The notes under the pieces are model-generated. The model saw nothing but the letters and a program-made list of their open reading frames with translations. It did not search any database and had not been told where the DNA came from. Positions 13,001 through 28,000 of a stretch of 64,000 bases of DNA are shown piece by piece. Source of the DNA: Hypomyces perniciosus (lineage: Eukaryota; Ascomycota; Sordariomycetes; Hypocreales; Hypocreaceae). The position numbers and the translations under genes were made by a program. The DNA lies in contig SPDT01000004.1 of the NCBI GenBank assembly GCA_008477525.1, positions 3,038,001 through 3,102,000 of the forward strand, written 5' to 3'. Positions within the stretch are counted from its first letter, which is position 1. The number at the start of each line of letters is the position of its first letter.

Positions 13001-16000
13001 GAGGATAAGTGAAGTAGTTCTGGACCAAGTGTTCCATGGTCTCTTCCTCGGAGACAGCATATTGCAAGATTTCATCCATGTCTCCGTCACTAGAGGCGAA
13101 GTGTTGAACAGGTTGGATGAGCATCAAGCTTGTAAAGTCACACGCATCCCTGGCATCCACATTAAGTTTGGCAATATTCTGTAAACCGAATTGCTCGAAG
13201 GGAACCATTTCTGAGGCTTGACTCTGGACGTCCTGAAGGAAATTTAGAATAGACTTCTCGTAGTCAAGGCGCACTCGGACTGGAACAGTAGCTACGGCTG
13301 GACCAGCCATCTCGGTCAATCCGCTCACAGGTGCCTGACGGCCCGAAATGGTAGAACCGAAAGTCACGTCGTTGGTATCACAATAGCGGGCAAGGACAAT
13401 AGCCCATGCGGCTCGAAGGATAGTGGCCTTAGTGATAGCGGGATTAATCGAGGCAGGAAGTTCGATCATCTTGGTCATCATCTTCGTTGCTTGCTTGGAA
13501 TCCGATGCGTTGACACTGAGAGGCGCACCGGGGAAACTAGCCCTCTTAGCGTTCTCGAGCTGCTTGGTCCAGTAGTCAACAGCAGCCTCCTTGTCAAGTG
13601 ACAGAGTGTAGCGGATGAAGCCAGTGAAAGGCTTGGGAGTAGGGGTAATGCGTCCCTTGTATTGATGGTAGAGAGTGTTCAACACAACCCTCATAGACCA
13701 GCCGTCATGGATAGCGTGGTGGATGGTCCAGAGGAAATAGTGCTGACCCTGATCTTCGATCAACACATATCGAGATAGAGGAGACCCATATGTCATCTCG
13801 ACGGATTTGATTGCGTTGATGGCTGAAGGCAGACCCTTGTGCTCAGAGGACTCCCAAACAACAGGTTCGTTGACAATAACTTGAACACCAGTACCTTCAA
13901 GCATGATGATTCTAGCCCGCAAGGTATCGAATAACGATACAGTAGACTCCCAAGCAGTCTTGAATTGCTCAACATCAACATGACGAGGCAAGCGGTAAGA
14001 ATAGCGAGCAATGTATGAACCTGGCTGCTTAACGGAAAGAACCATCAAGCCTTCCTGAAGCTTTGTGCAGGGGTAAGCATCTTCGATGATTTGATCATCA
14101 GATAGCTTGAGCTGCCCGCGGATATCATCTCCCTGCATCCAATCGTACACTCGCTCCTCCAACAGACTGAATGGCTTGGCATCAATAGCCTGTTTGCTTT
14201 CCTCAGGGCTAAGATCCCGGGCCTTACTAGCAATAGCCAATAGACGAGGGTCGTCGAAAATATCCTTAACGCTCAGACTGATTCCCTCTTCGCGCATGAA
14301 GCTAACAAGCTGAATCGCCGTAATGGAATCACCGCCAAGACCAAGGAAGCTGTCGTCACGACCGATTGACTCCATGGGAATGTTAAGAATCTGCGCCCAA
14401 ATTTGCTGGAACATGGTTTCCATCTTAGTTTCCGGAGCTCGCTTCTTACCATCAAGCAGAGAATATCGCGCAAGCTCCGCGTGTGTGAGAGCAGCGGTGC
14501 GGCGGCGCAGTTCATTGCGATCTAATTTGGTAGATGTAATAGATGGCATAAAACTGCAGGGAACAAAGAATGTAGGAATCATGTATCGAGGAAGAGACAC
14601 GTTAAGCTCACCAACCACCGCAGTCAAACGAGCCTGCAGGTCCTCATCAATAGGGAGGAAGGGGCTGCTGGGATCAGCGTCACGGCCAGCGATGCGAGTC
14701 TCGTCACCGAAGCAGAAATACGTGACCAGATTAGTTCCGTTCTGGCCTTTGAAGATGTCAACAGCAATTTGTCGCACACCATCCAGAGCCGTCTGGATGT
14801 GGTGTTCAACTTCGCTTAACTCAATACGAAGACCACGGATCTTGACTTGGGTATCCTTGCGGCTGAAGAACTCAATCGTGCCATCAGGGTTATATGAGCA
14901 AAGGTCACCAGACTTGTAGAAGCGGTTCCAATACTGGGAGTCGGGACGAGGGACCCAATCAGGGAGGATCTTGACCGACGAGGCTGCCGTTCGTTCGGGG
15001 TCAGCTAGATATTCGCGAAGAAGAGTTGGACCTTGAATAACGACTTCCCCGAGGGTTCCGGTAGGCGCCAGTTTCTGCGGATCTTCAGGATCCACGATCC
15101 AGCAGAAACCACCGATAGGCCTACCAACGGTAAGGGGAGACTCGTCCGCAGATTTCCACTCGTAGAGCGTACTGAAGACACATGTCTCAGCAGGGCCCCA
15201 ACCATTAACCAGACGAACCTTCCCAAACCAGCTGCTTAGGATATCACGAGGAACAGCTTCGCCAGCAAGCAGAAGAAGCTCCAAACCAGGAACGTCCCTT
15301 GGCCTGAGGGTTCGAACAAATGACGGGGTTAGGAACGCCCAGTTGATCTTCTGATCCCTAACATAGTCAACAATACCGTTCATACGGATATGCTCGGATG
15401 GCACGCAAATGCACGCGCCTGAAATCAATGGCATAATGATTTCACCAATAGAGAGATCGAAAACAAAGGCGGCAAATTGCAGTATGCGGACATCAGATGT
15501 AAGGCCTAGCCTCTTGGCAATTGCAGTCTGGCTAGTAGCAACGGCTCTATGCTCCATGACTAGGCCCTTCGGCGTCCCTGTGGAACCGGATGTAAAGAGG
15601 ACATAGACTGCATTACGTGGTGAAACAGCCACTTCAGGTTTCGAGCTGGACTCGGTCTTCGTGAGCTTACGATCTAACTCGGGAGTAACCTCAAGAACGT
15701 CCTTGACCAGACCAACACAGAGAGACCTATTGTTGGGGGAAGCAAGTGCAAGCTTGGCGCCAGTTTGGCTGACGACTTGGCGGAGGCGTTGCTCAGGATG
15801 TGAAGGGTCAAGGGGAACCCAAGCAGCTCCAGCCTTGTTAATAGCCAAAATTGCAATAAAATGCCAAGCAGACTTGTCAAAGCACACATGGATAAGGTCA
15901 TCGGGCTTGATGCCGTAGGTCCTAACCAAGTGGTGAGCCAGTCTATTAGCAGCACGGTTAAGCTGGCTATATGTGAATTCTCCGTCCCAAGCTGAGATCG

Positions 16001-19000
16001 CAGGAGCATTGGGGCGAATCTCGGCTTGTCTCCCGACAAGGTCATGTACACAAGAGTCAATGATGTCAGGGATCTCATTATTGGAGGATATAGCCTGTTC
16101 CAGGTCCCAAGAAGAAGAAATTGAGACAGCCTCAAGTGGAACAGCCCCAACTGCGGTGAGCTGGTGCATGACATGACCAAGCTGATGAGAGAGAGCGACC
16201 AGCTGATCTTCAGAAAGGACAGTCGAGTCATAGATGAGAACAATGTTAACACAGTCCTCATAGACATGAGCCTGGACAATTAACGGGTAGCTGAAATAAT
16301 TTTGCATTGATTCAGCGGTTCCCTTTAATTCCTCGTTAGCGTACACGAGAACAGACTCAGTGCTCTCGGAATCTGAAACATGCTGCATTGGCTGAACAAC
16401 GAGCAAACTCGTGAAATCGCAAGCGTCTTTGGCATCCTCGCTCAGCTTAGCAATGCTCTGCAAACCGAATTGCTCATAGGTGATCATTTCCAGGGCTTGC
16501 TTCTGAACATCCTGGAGGAATTCAGGCACAATTTGTTGACGGTCGAGACGAACTCGTACAGGCACAGTAGCGATGATCGGCCCAACCATGCCCATGAGCT
16601 CTGGAACTGGAGCTTGACGGCCTGAGATAGTGGTACCAAAAGTAACATCATCAGTATCGCAATAGCGGGCAAGTACCATAGCCCAAGCAGATCGAACCAC
16701 AGTTGCAATGGTGACACCAGAGTCGGTCAGATCAGGAAGCTCAATAGACTTCTCTAGAACACGGGTGGTGTCGGGCTTGTCAGACATTTCAGCGGTAGCG
16801 GGAAATGTGGCTTTCCTAGCATTGCGTAATTGCTCATTCCAGTATGAGGCAGCAGCCTCTTCATCAAGACCAAGCGTGTACTTGATAAAGCGTGCATATG
16901 GCGCAACAGAAGGAACACCCTCAACTTCATGGTAGATCTGCTCGAGGATTTTCAGCACATTTTGGGTGGAAAGGCCGTCAAATACGGTGTGGTGAACGTT
17001 CCACAAGAAGTAAGTCTTTCCGTCAGTATGCTCAAGAAGAGCGTACCGCGCAAGTCTTGAACCGTAGCACATCTCCATATCCTTAGTAACCTGAAGATAA
17101 GAGTGAAGATCATGACCTTGCACGGAGTCCCAGGTGAAGTCATTCTCGACCACAACCTGCGTGGCCACACCGTTGATCTGAATGATTCTAGTGCGAAGGT
17201 TGGCGCACATAGCAACGGTGCGCTCCCAAGAAGCTTTGAAGTGGGAAGGATCAACATGCTCAGGAAGTCGGTACAGATATTTGGCTATGTACGAGCCAGG
17301 TTGCTTGACTGAGAGAGCCATAAGACCTTCCTGCAGCTTGCTGCAAGGGTAAGCATCCTCGATGCACTCCTCTTCCTTGAGTTGGCATTCTGTTCGAAGG
17401 CTGTCAGACTGGAACAATTCATTTACAGCCTTATCAAGAAGAGAGAAGGGAGGAATTGGTGCCATAATCGGGTCGTAATCTTCGATGACATCTGCGTTCT
17501 CGGCAACGGACAAAAGACGTGGGTCGTCGAAGATGTCATTTACAGCAAGGCCAATGCCCACCTCACGGGCCATTGACACAAGGCGGATAGCAGCAATGGA
17601 GTCACCACCGATACGAAGAAAACTATCCTCACGACCAATTGACTGGACAGGGATTTTTAAGATGTCAGCCCACAGTTGCTGGAGTCGAGTCTCCATCTCG
17701 GTCTCGGGGGCTTGCTTCTTGGTATCAATCAGTGAGTACGCCTCCAACTCTTCATGAGTCAATTCAGATGTAATCTTGCGGAACTTGATCCTATCCAACT
17801 TGCCAGAAGAGATAAGTGGCATGTAGTCGCAAGGGATAAACAGAGTCGGCACCATGTAGCGAGGCAGCGAGGCATTAAGCTTGCTGATCACGAGGTTCAA
17901 CTGGCCGCGCAAGTCCTTAGTCATAGGTAAGAAGGCGTCCTTGCCCTCGGGGTCAGTGTTCGGTCCGGGCGTCTTCGTATCGTTGCTGAAGCAGATATAT
18001 GAAACAAGGTTAGAGCCAGTATCGGTCTTGAACACATCCACAGCAACCTGAAGAATAGTGTCAAGAGCACGACGAATGTGCTGTTCAACTTCACCCAGTT
18101 CAACACGAAGACCTCGAATCTTGACCTGAGTATCCTTGCGACCGACATAATGGATAGTACCATCTGGGTTATAAAAGGCCAAATCCCCCGTCTTATAGAA
18201 GCGATTCCAGGATTTCGAACCGGCACGAGGAGCCCAGCTAGGAAAAGCAGTGGCAATTGAAGCTGCAGTCTTGACCGGGTCTGCAAGGTATTCGCGAAGA
18301 AGAGTAGGTCCTTGAATAACGATCTCACCAATGCATCCAATAGGAGCTAGGCGCTGGGAGTTTTCGGCATTAACGACCCATCCGAAACTGCCCACGGGAC
18401 GGCCGATTGTCAAGGGCGATTCGTCTCTAGATTTCCATTCATGAATGGCACTGAGAACGCAAGTCTCAGCAGGTCCCCAGCCGTTTACAAGACGAACCTT
18501 GCCGAACCAAAGGTCGAAAACATCTCGACTAACGGGTTCACCAGCTAAGACGATGAGTTCGAGGCTTGGCACCTTCTGGGGTCGGAGGGTTCGAGCGAAA
18601 GAGGGTGTTAGAAAAGCCCAAGTAGCCTGTGTTTCCTGAATAAAGGTATCAAGTGAATTAAGACGCATACGATCAGATGGCACACAAACGCAGGCTCCGT
18701 GCATGAGAGATAACATAATTTCACCCACTGACACATCGAACACGAAAGACGAGAACTGTAGCATTCGAACCTTATGATTGAGGCCAAGCCTCTTAGCGAT
18801 ATCTCGTTGAGAAGTGCATAAGGAGGCATGTTCCATGACAATCCCCTTTGGAGTGCCGGTTGAACCTGATGTAAACAGGATATATGCAGCATCGCGAGGT
18901 GTAACCTTGATATGAGGCTTGCTATTAGCGGACTCGTTGACTGACAGCTTCTCGTCAAGATCGAACGAGACCTCAATCACATTATCGAAAAGTTTCTTGC

Positions 19001-22000
19001 AAAGCGACGCATTGATAGCTGATGAAAGAGCCAGATTGGCACCAGTTTGTTGAGCGACTTGCTGCAACCGCTGGAAGGGATGAGCGGGATCAATAGGAGA
19101 CCAAGCTGCACCGGCCTTGTTAATAGCCAAAATAGCCACAATATACCAAAGGCTCTTTTCGAAGCAAACATGAACAATGTCGCCGACCTTGACACCCTGG
19201 CGGAAGAGGTAATTGGCAAGCCTGTTGGCTGCGAGGTCGAGCTCGCTGTAAGTAAGCTTTCCGTCCCAAGCGCGCACAGCATAGGCATGTGGAGACATTG
19301 TGGTTTGTTTCTCAATGACGAGATGGGCGCATTCATCGACGATTTCTGGTCCATCACCGTTGGAAGCTTGAGCAACCTCAAGATCCCAAGAACTGGTGAC
19401 GGATACCTCACCAAGCTTATTATCGCTAGTACTAACAAGCTGTTGCACGACACCATTGAACTGGTGGGACATGGCCAAAAGTTGCGACTCAGTAACGACA
19501 ACCGAGTTGTAGATGAGAACCAGTTCAACATGATCATCATAGGTGTGGCCCTGGATAACAAGAGGATAAGTGTAGTAGTTCTGAAGCTGATCCTCCATAG
19601 AATCTTGCTCAGACATCGCAGAGACCAAGACACTGTCGGTATTCTCACTGGAAACAAGATGCTGCATGGGCTGCACCAACATCAAACTGGTAAAATCGCA
19701 AGCATCCTTGGCATCTGCACTCAACTTCGAGATATTCTGCAGACCGAATTGCTCATACGGAGTCATCTCAGAAGCCTGACTTTGAATGCTCTGCAAGAAC
19801 TGTGATACGGGCTGCTGGTAGTCAAGACGGACGCGGACAGGGACTGTAGCGACGGTAGGGCCGGTCATTTCGGTCAATCCCTGAACTTGGGCTTGACGAC
19901 CTGAAATAGTAGAGCCAAAGGTAACGTCATCAGTATCGCAGTATCGCGCAAGAACGACAGCCCAGGCCGCACGAAGGATCGTAGCCTTGGTGATAGCAGG
20001 GTCAGTTGACGCAGGGAAGTCAATTGACTTGGTGATCATACGCGTGAGGTTCTTGGCCCCAGAACCGGTCTGAGCTACCACTGGGAAGCTAGCCCTTTTA
20101 GCATTCTGGAGCTGCTTGCTCCAGTACACTGAAGCTGCCTCAGTATCAAGCGACATGGTATATCGAATGAAACCAGTATACGGCTTAGGCGCAAGAGCGG
20201 TAGTGCCATGGTACACCTGGAAGAGAGTATCTAGAATAACTCTCAGAGACCAACCATCATGGATAGAGTGATGGATAGTCCACAAGAAATAGCTATCTCC
20301 CTGTTGGTCCTCAAGGATAGCGTAGTGAGATAGAGAAGTACCATAAGTCATTTGAAGAGATTCAGCCGAATCTAGAGTTGCACGAACGTTATCGGTCTTA
20401 CCAGTCTCCCAGGAGACTTCATCCTTAACAATGACTTGGACACACGTGCCATTGACCATCACAATACGAGCACGCAGGGTCTCAATGAGATACACAACGC
20501 GTTCCCAGGAAGTCTTGAATTGACTAATATCCACGTGTCGCGGCAGGCGATAAGCATACTTGGCGACATATGATCCGGGCTGTTTGACTGAGAGGACCAT
20601 AAGACCCTCCTGAAGTTTGGTGCATGGGTAAGCATCTTCAATTTGGTCAACGGACACGTGAAGGAGTTGCCGAACATCTTTGGTCTGGACGAGCTCGCGG
20701 GTGTACTCATCTAGCAAGCTGAATGGCGTGGCATCGACAACATGGCTCTCGCCAAGTTCTTTGGCCTTGCCAGCAACAGCCAACAGGCGGGGGTCATCAA
20801 AGATGTCCTTGACTGTGATTTCGATACCTTGGTCACGCATGACGCTGACCAAGTGGATGGCTGTAATTGAGTCGCCGCCCAAACCAAGGAAGCTGTCATC
20901 CCGGCCAATAGATTCCACAGGAATACTAAGGATGCCAGCCCAGATAGTCTGCAGCTCCTTCTCCATGGGTGTCTCTGAAGCCCTCTTTATATCCCCAATA
21001 AGAGAGTACTTTGTGAGCTCATCAAGAGTGAGTGCAGCAGTGTACCTCTTAAGCTCCTTCCTGTCAAGCTTGGTCGATGTGCTGGTTGGCATATATCTAC
21101 ATGGGATGAAGAAAGTCGGCACCATGTATGATGGAAGGGAAACTCTCAATTGACTGGAAGCAGCAACAAGGCAGTTTTGGAGATCTTTATCAATTGATAT
21201 GAACGGACCGTTGTCGTTGCTCTCAATACGGGCATCTGCGGTCTTGGTTTCGTCGTTGAAGCAGAAGTACGCAACAAGGTTAGAACCGTTATCGCTCTTG
21301 AAGACGTCCACAGCAACTTGGCGAGCACTCTCCAGAGCAAGCTGAAGATGATGTTCAATATCGCTCAACTCGACACGAAGGCCACGAATCTTTATTTGAG
21401 TGTCCTTGCGAGTCGAAAATTCGATCGTACCGTCAGGATTATAGAAACACAAATCACCTGATTTGTAGAACCTATTCCAATACTGGGACTCTCGGTGAGG
21501 CGCCCATTCAGGAAGTTCATAGATGGTCGTCATGTTAGTCCTTTCGGGGTCCGCAAGGTATTCGCGTAATATGGTCGGTCCTTGAATGACAACCTCGCCA
21601 AGGGTGCCGGTAGGGGCAAGCTTCTGTGGGTTCTCTGGGTCAACGATCCAACAGAAGCCACCTACTGGCCTCCCGACAGTGAGAGGGGACTCGTCCACAG
21701 ATTTCCACTCATGCAAAGTGCTAAAAACACAGGTCTCAGCTGGACCCCAACCGTTGATGAGACGGACCTTTCCGAACCAGCTCTCAAACACATCCCGACT
21801 AACAGCTTCACCAGCAAGAAGCAAGAGCTCCAGGCTAGGGATATCTTTCGAGTTGATTGTACGGGCAAAGGCAGGGGTCAGGAAGGCCCAGTTGATGTTC
21901 ATGTCCCGGATAAACTCGACGAGGTTATTCATTCGGGTATGATCAGAGGGAATACACAAGCAGGCCCCAGAGATCAAGGGAGCAACAATTTCACCAATCG

Positions 22001-25000
22001 AAAGGTCGAAAACAAAGGCAGCGAATTGAAGCATCCGGACATCGGGGGTTAGGCCGAGCCTCTTGCTGATAGCAGTCTGACTAGTGCATACGGAACCGTG
22101 CTCCATGACCAATCCCTTAGGCGTACCTGTGGATCCGGATGTAAAGAGGACGTAGGCAATGTTCCGAGAAGTGATATTGACAGCAGGCCCGGATACGCTT
22201 GTTGTCGAGGCTTTTGTGAGTGTCTCATCAAGAGCAGGGGTGACTTCGACCACAGATAAGCCAAGTCCAGTACAGCAAACGGCATTATCCGGCGAGGTCA
22301 GGGCGAGTCTGGCTCGGGTCTGGCCAACAACCTGGCGCAGGCGTTGCTCTGGGTGAGAAGGATCAAGCGGAACCCATCCAGCACCAGCTTTATTAATCGC
22401 GAGAATAGCGACAAAATGCCATGCCGATTTCTCGAAGCAAACATGAATAAGCTCATCAGTCTTGATGCTAAATGTATTGACAAGATGATGAGCTAGCCTG
22501 TTTGCAGCCTGGTTCAATTGCTTATACGTAAAGTTCTGATCCCAGCCCATAATGGCGGGCGCATCAGGTCGCTGGAGAGCCTGCCTTTCAATGAGTTCGT
22601 GGATGCAAGAGTCGACAATCTGGGGTTCGTCACTGTTGGTCTTAAGACCCTGCTCTAGATCCCAAGGACTGGCAACAGAAATGTCGCCAAGAAGGAGACT
22701 ATCCTGGTTGGAGAGCTGCTGAGCAACATGCTCGAAGTGGTGAGATAAAGCAGTGATCTGTGACTCGGCAAGGACAGCAGAGTTGTAGATAATAAGAAGC
22801 TCAACATAGTCCTCATAAAGAACACTTTCAACAACTAATGGGTAGCTGAAATAGTTCTGGAAAGTCTCTTCCTCGATATCATTGATGGACCCAGCTCCGA
22901 CCAGAACGGCGTCGGGGCTGTCGTCACTGAATTGCAGAAGATGACCCGGCTGAATGACCAACAAGCTGGTGAAGTCACAAGCCTCTCGGGCACTTGCACT
23001 CATCTTGGCAATATCCTGCAAGCCAGACTGTTCGAACGCGATCATCTCCGATGCTTGGGTTTGGATGTCCTGCAGGAACTCAGCCACTGGTTGGCTATGG
23101 TTGAGCTGAACTCTGACAGGAACAGTAGCAACAGCAGGGCCAGCAATCTCAGTAATGCCAGTCAAAGATGCCTGACGACCTGAAATCGTGGTTCCGAAGC
23201 AAATATCCTCAGCGTCACTATAACGTGCAAGGATAATAGCCCAGGCAGCCCGAAGAATAGAAGGTTTAGTAATAGAGGTATTCTGCATGCCAGAGAACGA
23301 GATCTTCTTCTTCATAACTCTGGTGATATTAGCCTTGGAAAGCGACAGGTCGGGCGTAGCAGGGAATGCAGCCTTCTTGGCATCATGAAGTTGAGCAGAC
23401 CAAAAGTCCTTAGCAGCAGCCTGATCAAGATCCATGGTGTAGCGGATGAAGTCAGAGTGTGATCGAGGAGCCTGCGAGTTCTCCTGTCTATAGACACGCT
23501 GCAAAATCTCAAGGATAATCTGCATCGTCCAGCCATCGAAGGCAGAGTGGTGGATTGTCCAAACGAAGTATCTCGCACCATTGCGTTCCTCAATCAGGCC
23601 ATAGCGACATAGTCGCGAGCCGTAAGCCATCTGTATGCTCTTCGCTGCGTCGATGTACGAAACCATGTCCTGGCCGTAAGTGATATCCCAAGCAACGTCA
23701 TCCTTGATGACTACCTGAATGGATGATCCTTGGTGAAGCACAATTCTGGTACGCAGAATACCGCACATCTTGACGGTTTCTTCCCAGGCCTCTTTGAGAC
23801 GCTGAAGATCGACGTGTTCAGAGATCTTGTAAACATGCTTGGCGATATAAGAACCGGGTTGCTTAACAGTCATGGCCATCAGACCCTCCTGGAACTTCGT
23901 GGTGGGGAATGCATCCTCAATTGTCTGATGTGGTAGGAGTTCGCACTGATCGCGGAGGCTGTCACTGAGCACCCAGCTGCGAATGGATGGTTCGACAAGG
24001 CTGAAAGGCTCGATATCAGACTCCTGGCTCGGATTGACATCCTCAACAGCCTTAGCAGCAACAGCCAACAGGCGCGGGTCATCAAAGATATCCTTAACTG
24101 TAAGCCTGACGCCAATGTCACGCGCCATCGAAACCAAGCGTACGGCAGCAATAGAGTCACCCCCAATACGCAAGAAGCTGTCATCCCGGCCGATTGCGTG
24201 TGCAGGCAGATTCAAAACCCGAGACCAGAGCTTTTGGAGTCGCATTTCCATGGTGGTTTCAGGAGTGCGCTTGTTTGTAGAGTCAAGCAGAGAGTAGTGT
24301 TCAAGTTGCTCCTGAGTCAACGCAGCAGTGATCTTACGAAGCTTGGCCCGATCCAGCTTGCCAGACGAAATGAGAGGCATGTAATCGCAAGGGATGAAGA
24401 GCATCGGAACCATATATTGAGGCAGGGAAGCATTGAGCTTTCCGATCAAGATATTTAATTCGGTCTGAAGCTCATCGTCCATCGGTAGGAACACATCCCT
24501 ACCCTCAGGGTCAGTGTTAATCCCGGGGGTCTTCTGGTTATCAGAGAAGCAGAGGTAAGAGACTAGATTAGATCCAGCCTCAGTCGTGAAAATATCCACA
24601 GCGATTTGTCGAATACTCTCGAGGCTGCTGCGAATGTAATGCTCAACTTCACCAAGCTCTACACGAAGACCTCTGATCTTAACCTGAGTGTCCTTTCGGC
24701 CGGCATAGTGAATCGTGCCATCTGGGTTATAGAATGCTAAATCCCCAGTCTTATAAAATCGGGTCCAGGAGTGAGAGCGAGGCGCCCAGCTGGGAATCTC
24801 AGTGACGATCGAAGCTGCGGTTTTTTGTTGGTCAGCTAGATACTCGCGAAGCAATGTAGGCCCTTGGATAACGATTTCGCCCATGCATCCAATAGGAGCT
24901 AAACGCTGCGGGTTTTCGGTGTCTACTATCCATCCAAAACTACCAACTGGCCGGCCAATCGTTAGGGGGCTTTCATCGATGCACTCCCATTCATGGATAG

Positions 25001-28000
25001 CGCTCAACACACAGCTCTCGGCGGGTCCCCAACCATTGACTAAACGGACCTTGCCGAACCAAAGGTCGAAGACATCCTGACTAACTGCCTCGCCTGCAAG
25101 AACGATGAGCTCGAGACTTGGGACATCTTGAGGTCGGATTGTGCGGGCAAAGGATGGCGTGAAGAAAGCCCAGGTAACTTGAGCCTCTCTAATGAATTGG
25201 TCTAGGCTGTTCAAACGAGCATGGTCGGATGGAATGCAGACACAGCCGCCGTGCATGAGTGAGACCATAATCTCACCCACGGAAACGTCAAAGACGAATG
25301 ACGAGAACTGAAGCATCCTGACGCTGCTATTATAGCCCAACCTCTTTGCAATATCGTGTTGACTGGTACAGAGGGATCCATGTTCCATGACGATACCCTT
25401 AGGGACACCAGTACTACCGGAGGTGAAGAGTACATACACAACACCCTGCGGGGTGACAGTCACGACAGGCTTGGTCTGGCTATTATTTTCCTTGATAAGC
25501 CATTGATCTAATGTGGACGAGACTTCAATAACTCGCTCAAGCACATGAGAACATAGAGAGGCATGTGTGCTAGAAGTAAGGGCTAGCTTCGCGCGGGTTT
25601 GACTAGCCACCTGTTGCAGACGCTGAATCGGGTGTGCCGGATCCATGGGAACCCACGCCGCGCCCGCCTTGTTGATTGCCAGGATAGAAACAATATACCA
25701 AACAGACTTCTCGAAGCAAACGTGGACCATATCTCCGACATTGACGTCGAGAGCTTCAACAAGATAGTTAGCAAGCCTATTGGCTGCGAGGTCGAGTTCT
25801 TCGTAGGTAAGTTGGCCATCCCAAGCATACATGGCAGGCGCGTCAGGGGTCTTCTTGGTCTGCCTCTCAATAACGAGGTGGGCGCAGTCATCAACAACTT
25901 CAGGACCAGCTCCATTAGAAGCATGTGCGAGTTCAAGATCCCAGTTGCTAACAAGTGAGATATCGCTAACAAGCTTGTTCTCGCAGTCTAGGAGCTGCTG
26001 GACAACATGGTCATAGTGATGAGCGAGAGTCTGAACCTGGGCCTCAGAGAGGACATCTGGATTATACAAAAATCGCTGGTTAACACCATCCTCAACCATA
26101 TAACTGAGTATAACCAACGGGTAATTGAAATAATTGTTCATCGACTCAATCATCAGGTGGTCCTCATCATCCCTGGAGACCAGTAGACCATCGGTGCTAT
26201 TAAAGACGTTACTAGCCTGCTCCTTGGGCTGAATGACAAGCAAGCTGCTAAAGTCGCAAGCTTCCTTAGCATCCGAGCTAAGCTTGGAAATCCTCGGCAG
26301 ACCATATTGTTCGTATGGAACCATTTCCAACCCATGTGTCTGAAGGTCCTGAAGAAACGTCGACACAGGCTTGTCGCTGTCAAGACGGACACGGATAGGA
26401 ACAGTAGCAATCACAGCACCAGGAGTTGACAACAGACCAGTAAGAGGCGCCTGTCGACCCGAAACTGTCGCACCATAACACACATCACTGGCATCACTGT
26501 GTCGACCAAGAACGATTGCCCAGGCAGCTCGAAGAATAGTCGCCATAGTGATCGAAGCATTCTTTTGGTTAGCGAAGGAAATATACTTGTCAACGACTCG
26601 GACTAAATTGTTAGAGCTCGCGGAGAGGTAGTTGCCGGCTGGCGGGAATGCAGGTCGTTGAGCACCCTCGAGGTTCGATCGCCAGAAGCTGCCAGCAACT
26701 TCGCTATCCATGTTGCTCAGGTAGTTGATGAAGTTGGAATACGGAGACAGAGCAGAGAGAGTCGCTCCCCGGTAGCAGTCATAAGCAGTGTCAAGAACAA
26801 TGCGCATACTCCAACCGTCGTTAACAGCGTGGTGAATGGCCCAAACGAAAAAGATGTCATCCTTGTGCTGGACAAGAGCAAATCGGCAAAGGCGAGTTCC
26901 GTAGCCAATATCCATCTGGGTAATAAAACGCTTGAATGACTCGAGGTTGTGGCCAGTCGTGTCCTCCCAGGCATTATCATTCTTGATCACAGCTTGGATT
27001 GCGAGACCATTCTCGAGGATAATACGCGTCCGCATAGTCGTACAGAGTTCTACAGACTTTTCCCAGGCGGCCTTGAATTGAGCGATATCGACGCTCTTGG
27101 GAATTGGGTGAAAAAACTTGGAAATGTACGATCCAGGCTGCTTCGCGGTAAGGGCCATCAGACCTTCCTGAAGGGGCGTACAGGGGTAAGCGTCCTCGAT
27201 GACTTGGTCGTCGGAAAGGCCATATCGAGTGCGCACAGCATCGCTTTGCATCAACTCACTGACGGAAGCCTGAAGAAGGCTGAAAGATTTGACCTTAGTT
27301 TGTTGCAGCTCTGCATTTCCCATTATCACGGCCTTAGAGGCCACCTGGAAGAGGCGAGCGTCGTCGAAAACGTCCTTGACTGCGATCGAGATTCCTGCCT
27401 CTCGCGCAGCAGAAACGAAATAGATCGCAGCAATCGAGTCGCCACCCATTCTGAGGAAGCTGTCATCTCTACCGATTGAATCCGTAGGCAGCTTCAGAAG
27501 ATTGGCCCAGATCGACTGGATGCGAGTTTCCATCTCCGTTTCAGGAGCTCGCTTCTTGCTGTCCACAAGCGAATACCTTGCCAGGTTGTCTTTGCTAAGA
27601 TTTGCAGTTGCAAGTCGAAGAAGCTTCATATCCAACTTGGTTGACGTAATGAAGGGCATGTATCGGCAAGGAATGAACAGGGTCGGGATCATATAGCGAG
27701 GGAGTGTCACACTAAGTTGACCAACCATCGCAGTAAGTTGGGTTGATAGCTCAGCCGTCATCGGCAGGACAACATCTTCCGCGCTCGTCTCTGAGTTCTT
27801 CCCAGCCGTTCTTGTTTCTTCACTGAAGGAAAGGTAGGCAACAAGGAACGCGCCACCATCCGACTTTGAAACATCAACAGCGACCTGCTTGGCTCCCTTC
27901 AGAGACTCGCGAACGTGATGCTCGACCTCACCAAGTTCTACTCGAAGGCCGCGAATCTTAACCTGGCTATCCTTACGAGAACCGAACTCGATGGTACCAT

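Noticed and set aside
14323..14919. 198-codon open frame on the plus strand
   Set aside because: It is antisense to the module 5 carrier and the end of its A domain; no domain recognised.
19047..19805. 252-codon open frame on the plus strand
   Set aside because: It lies antisense to the C-A region of module 4; the equivalent region of other modules gives similar antisense frames, as expected from repeated coding DNA.
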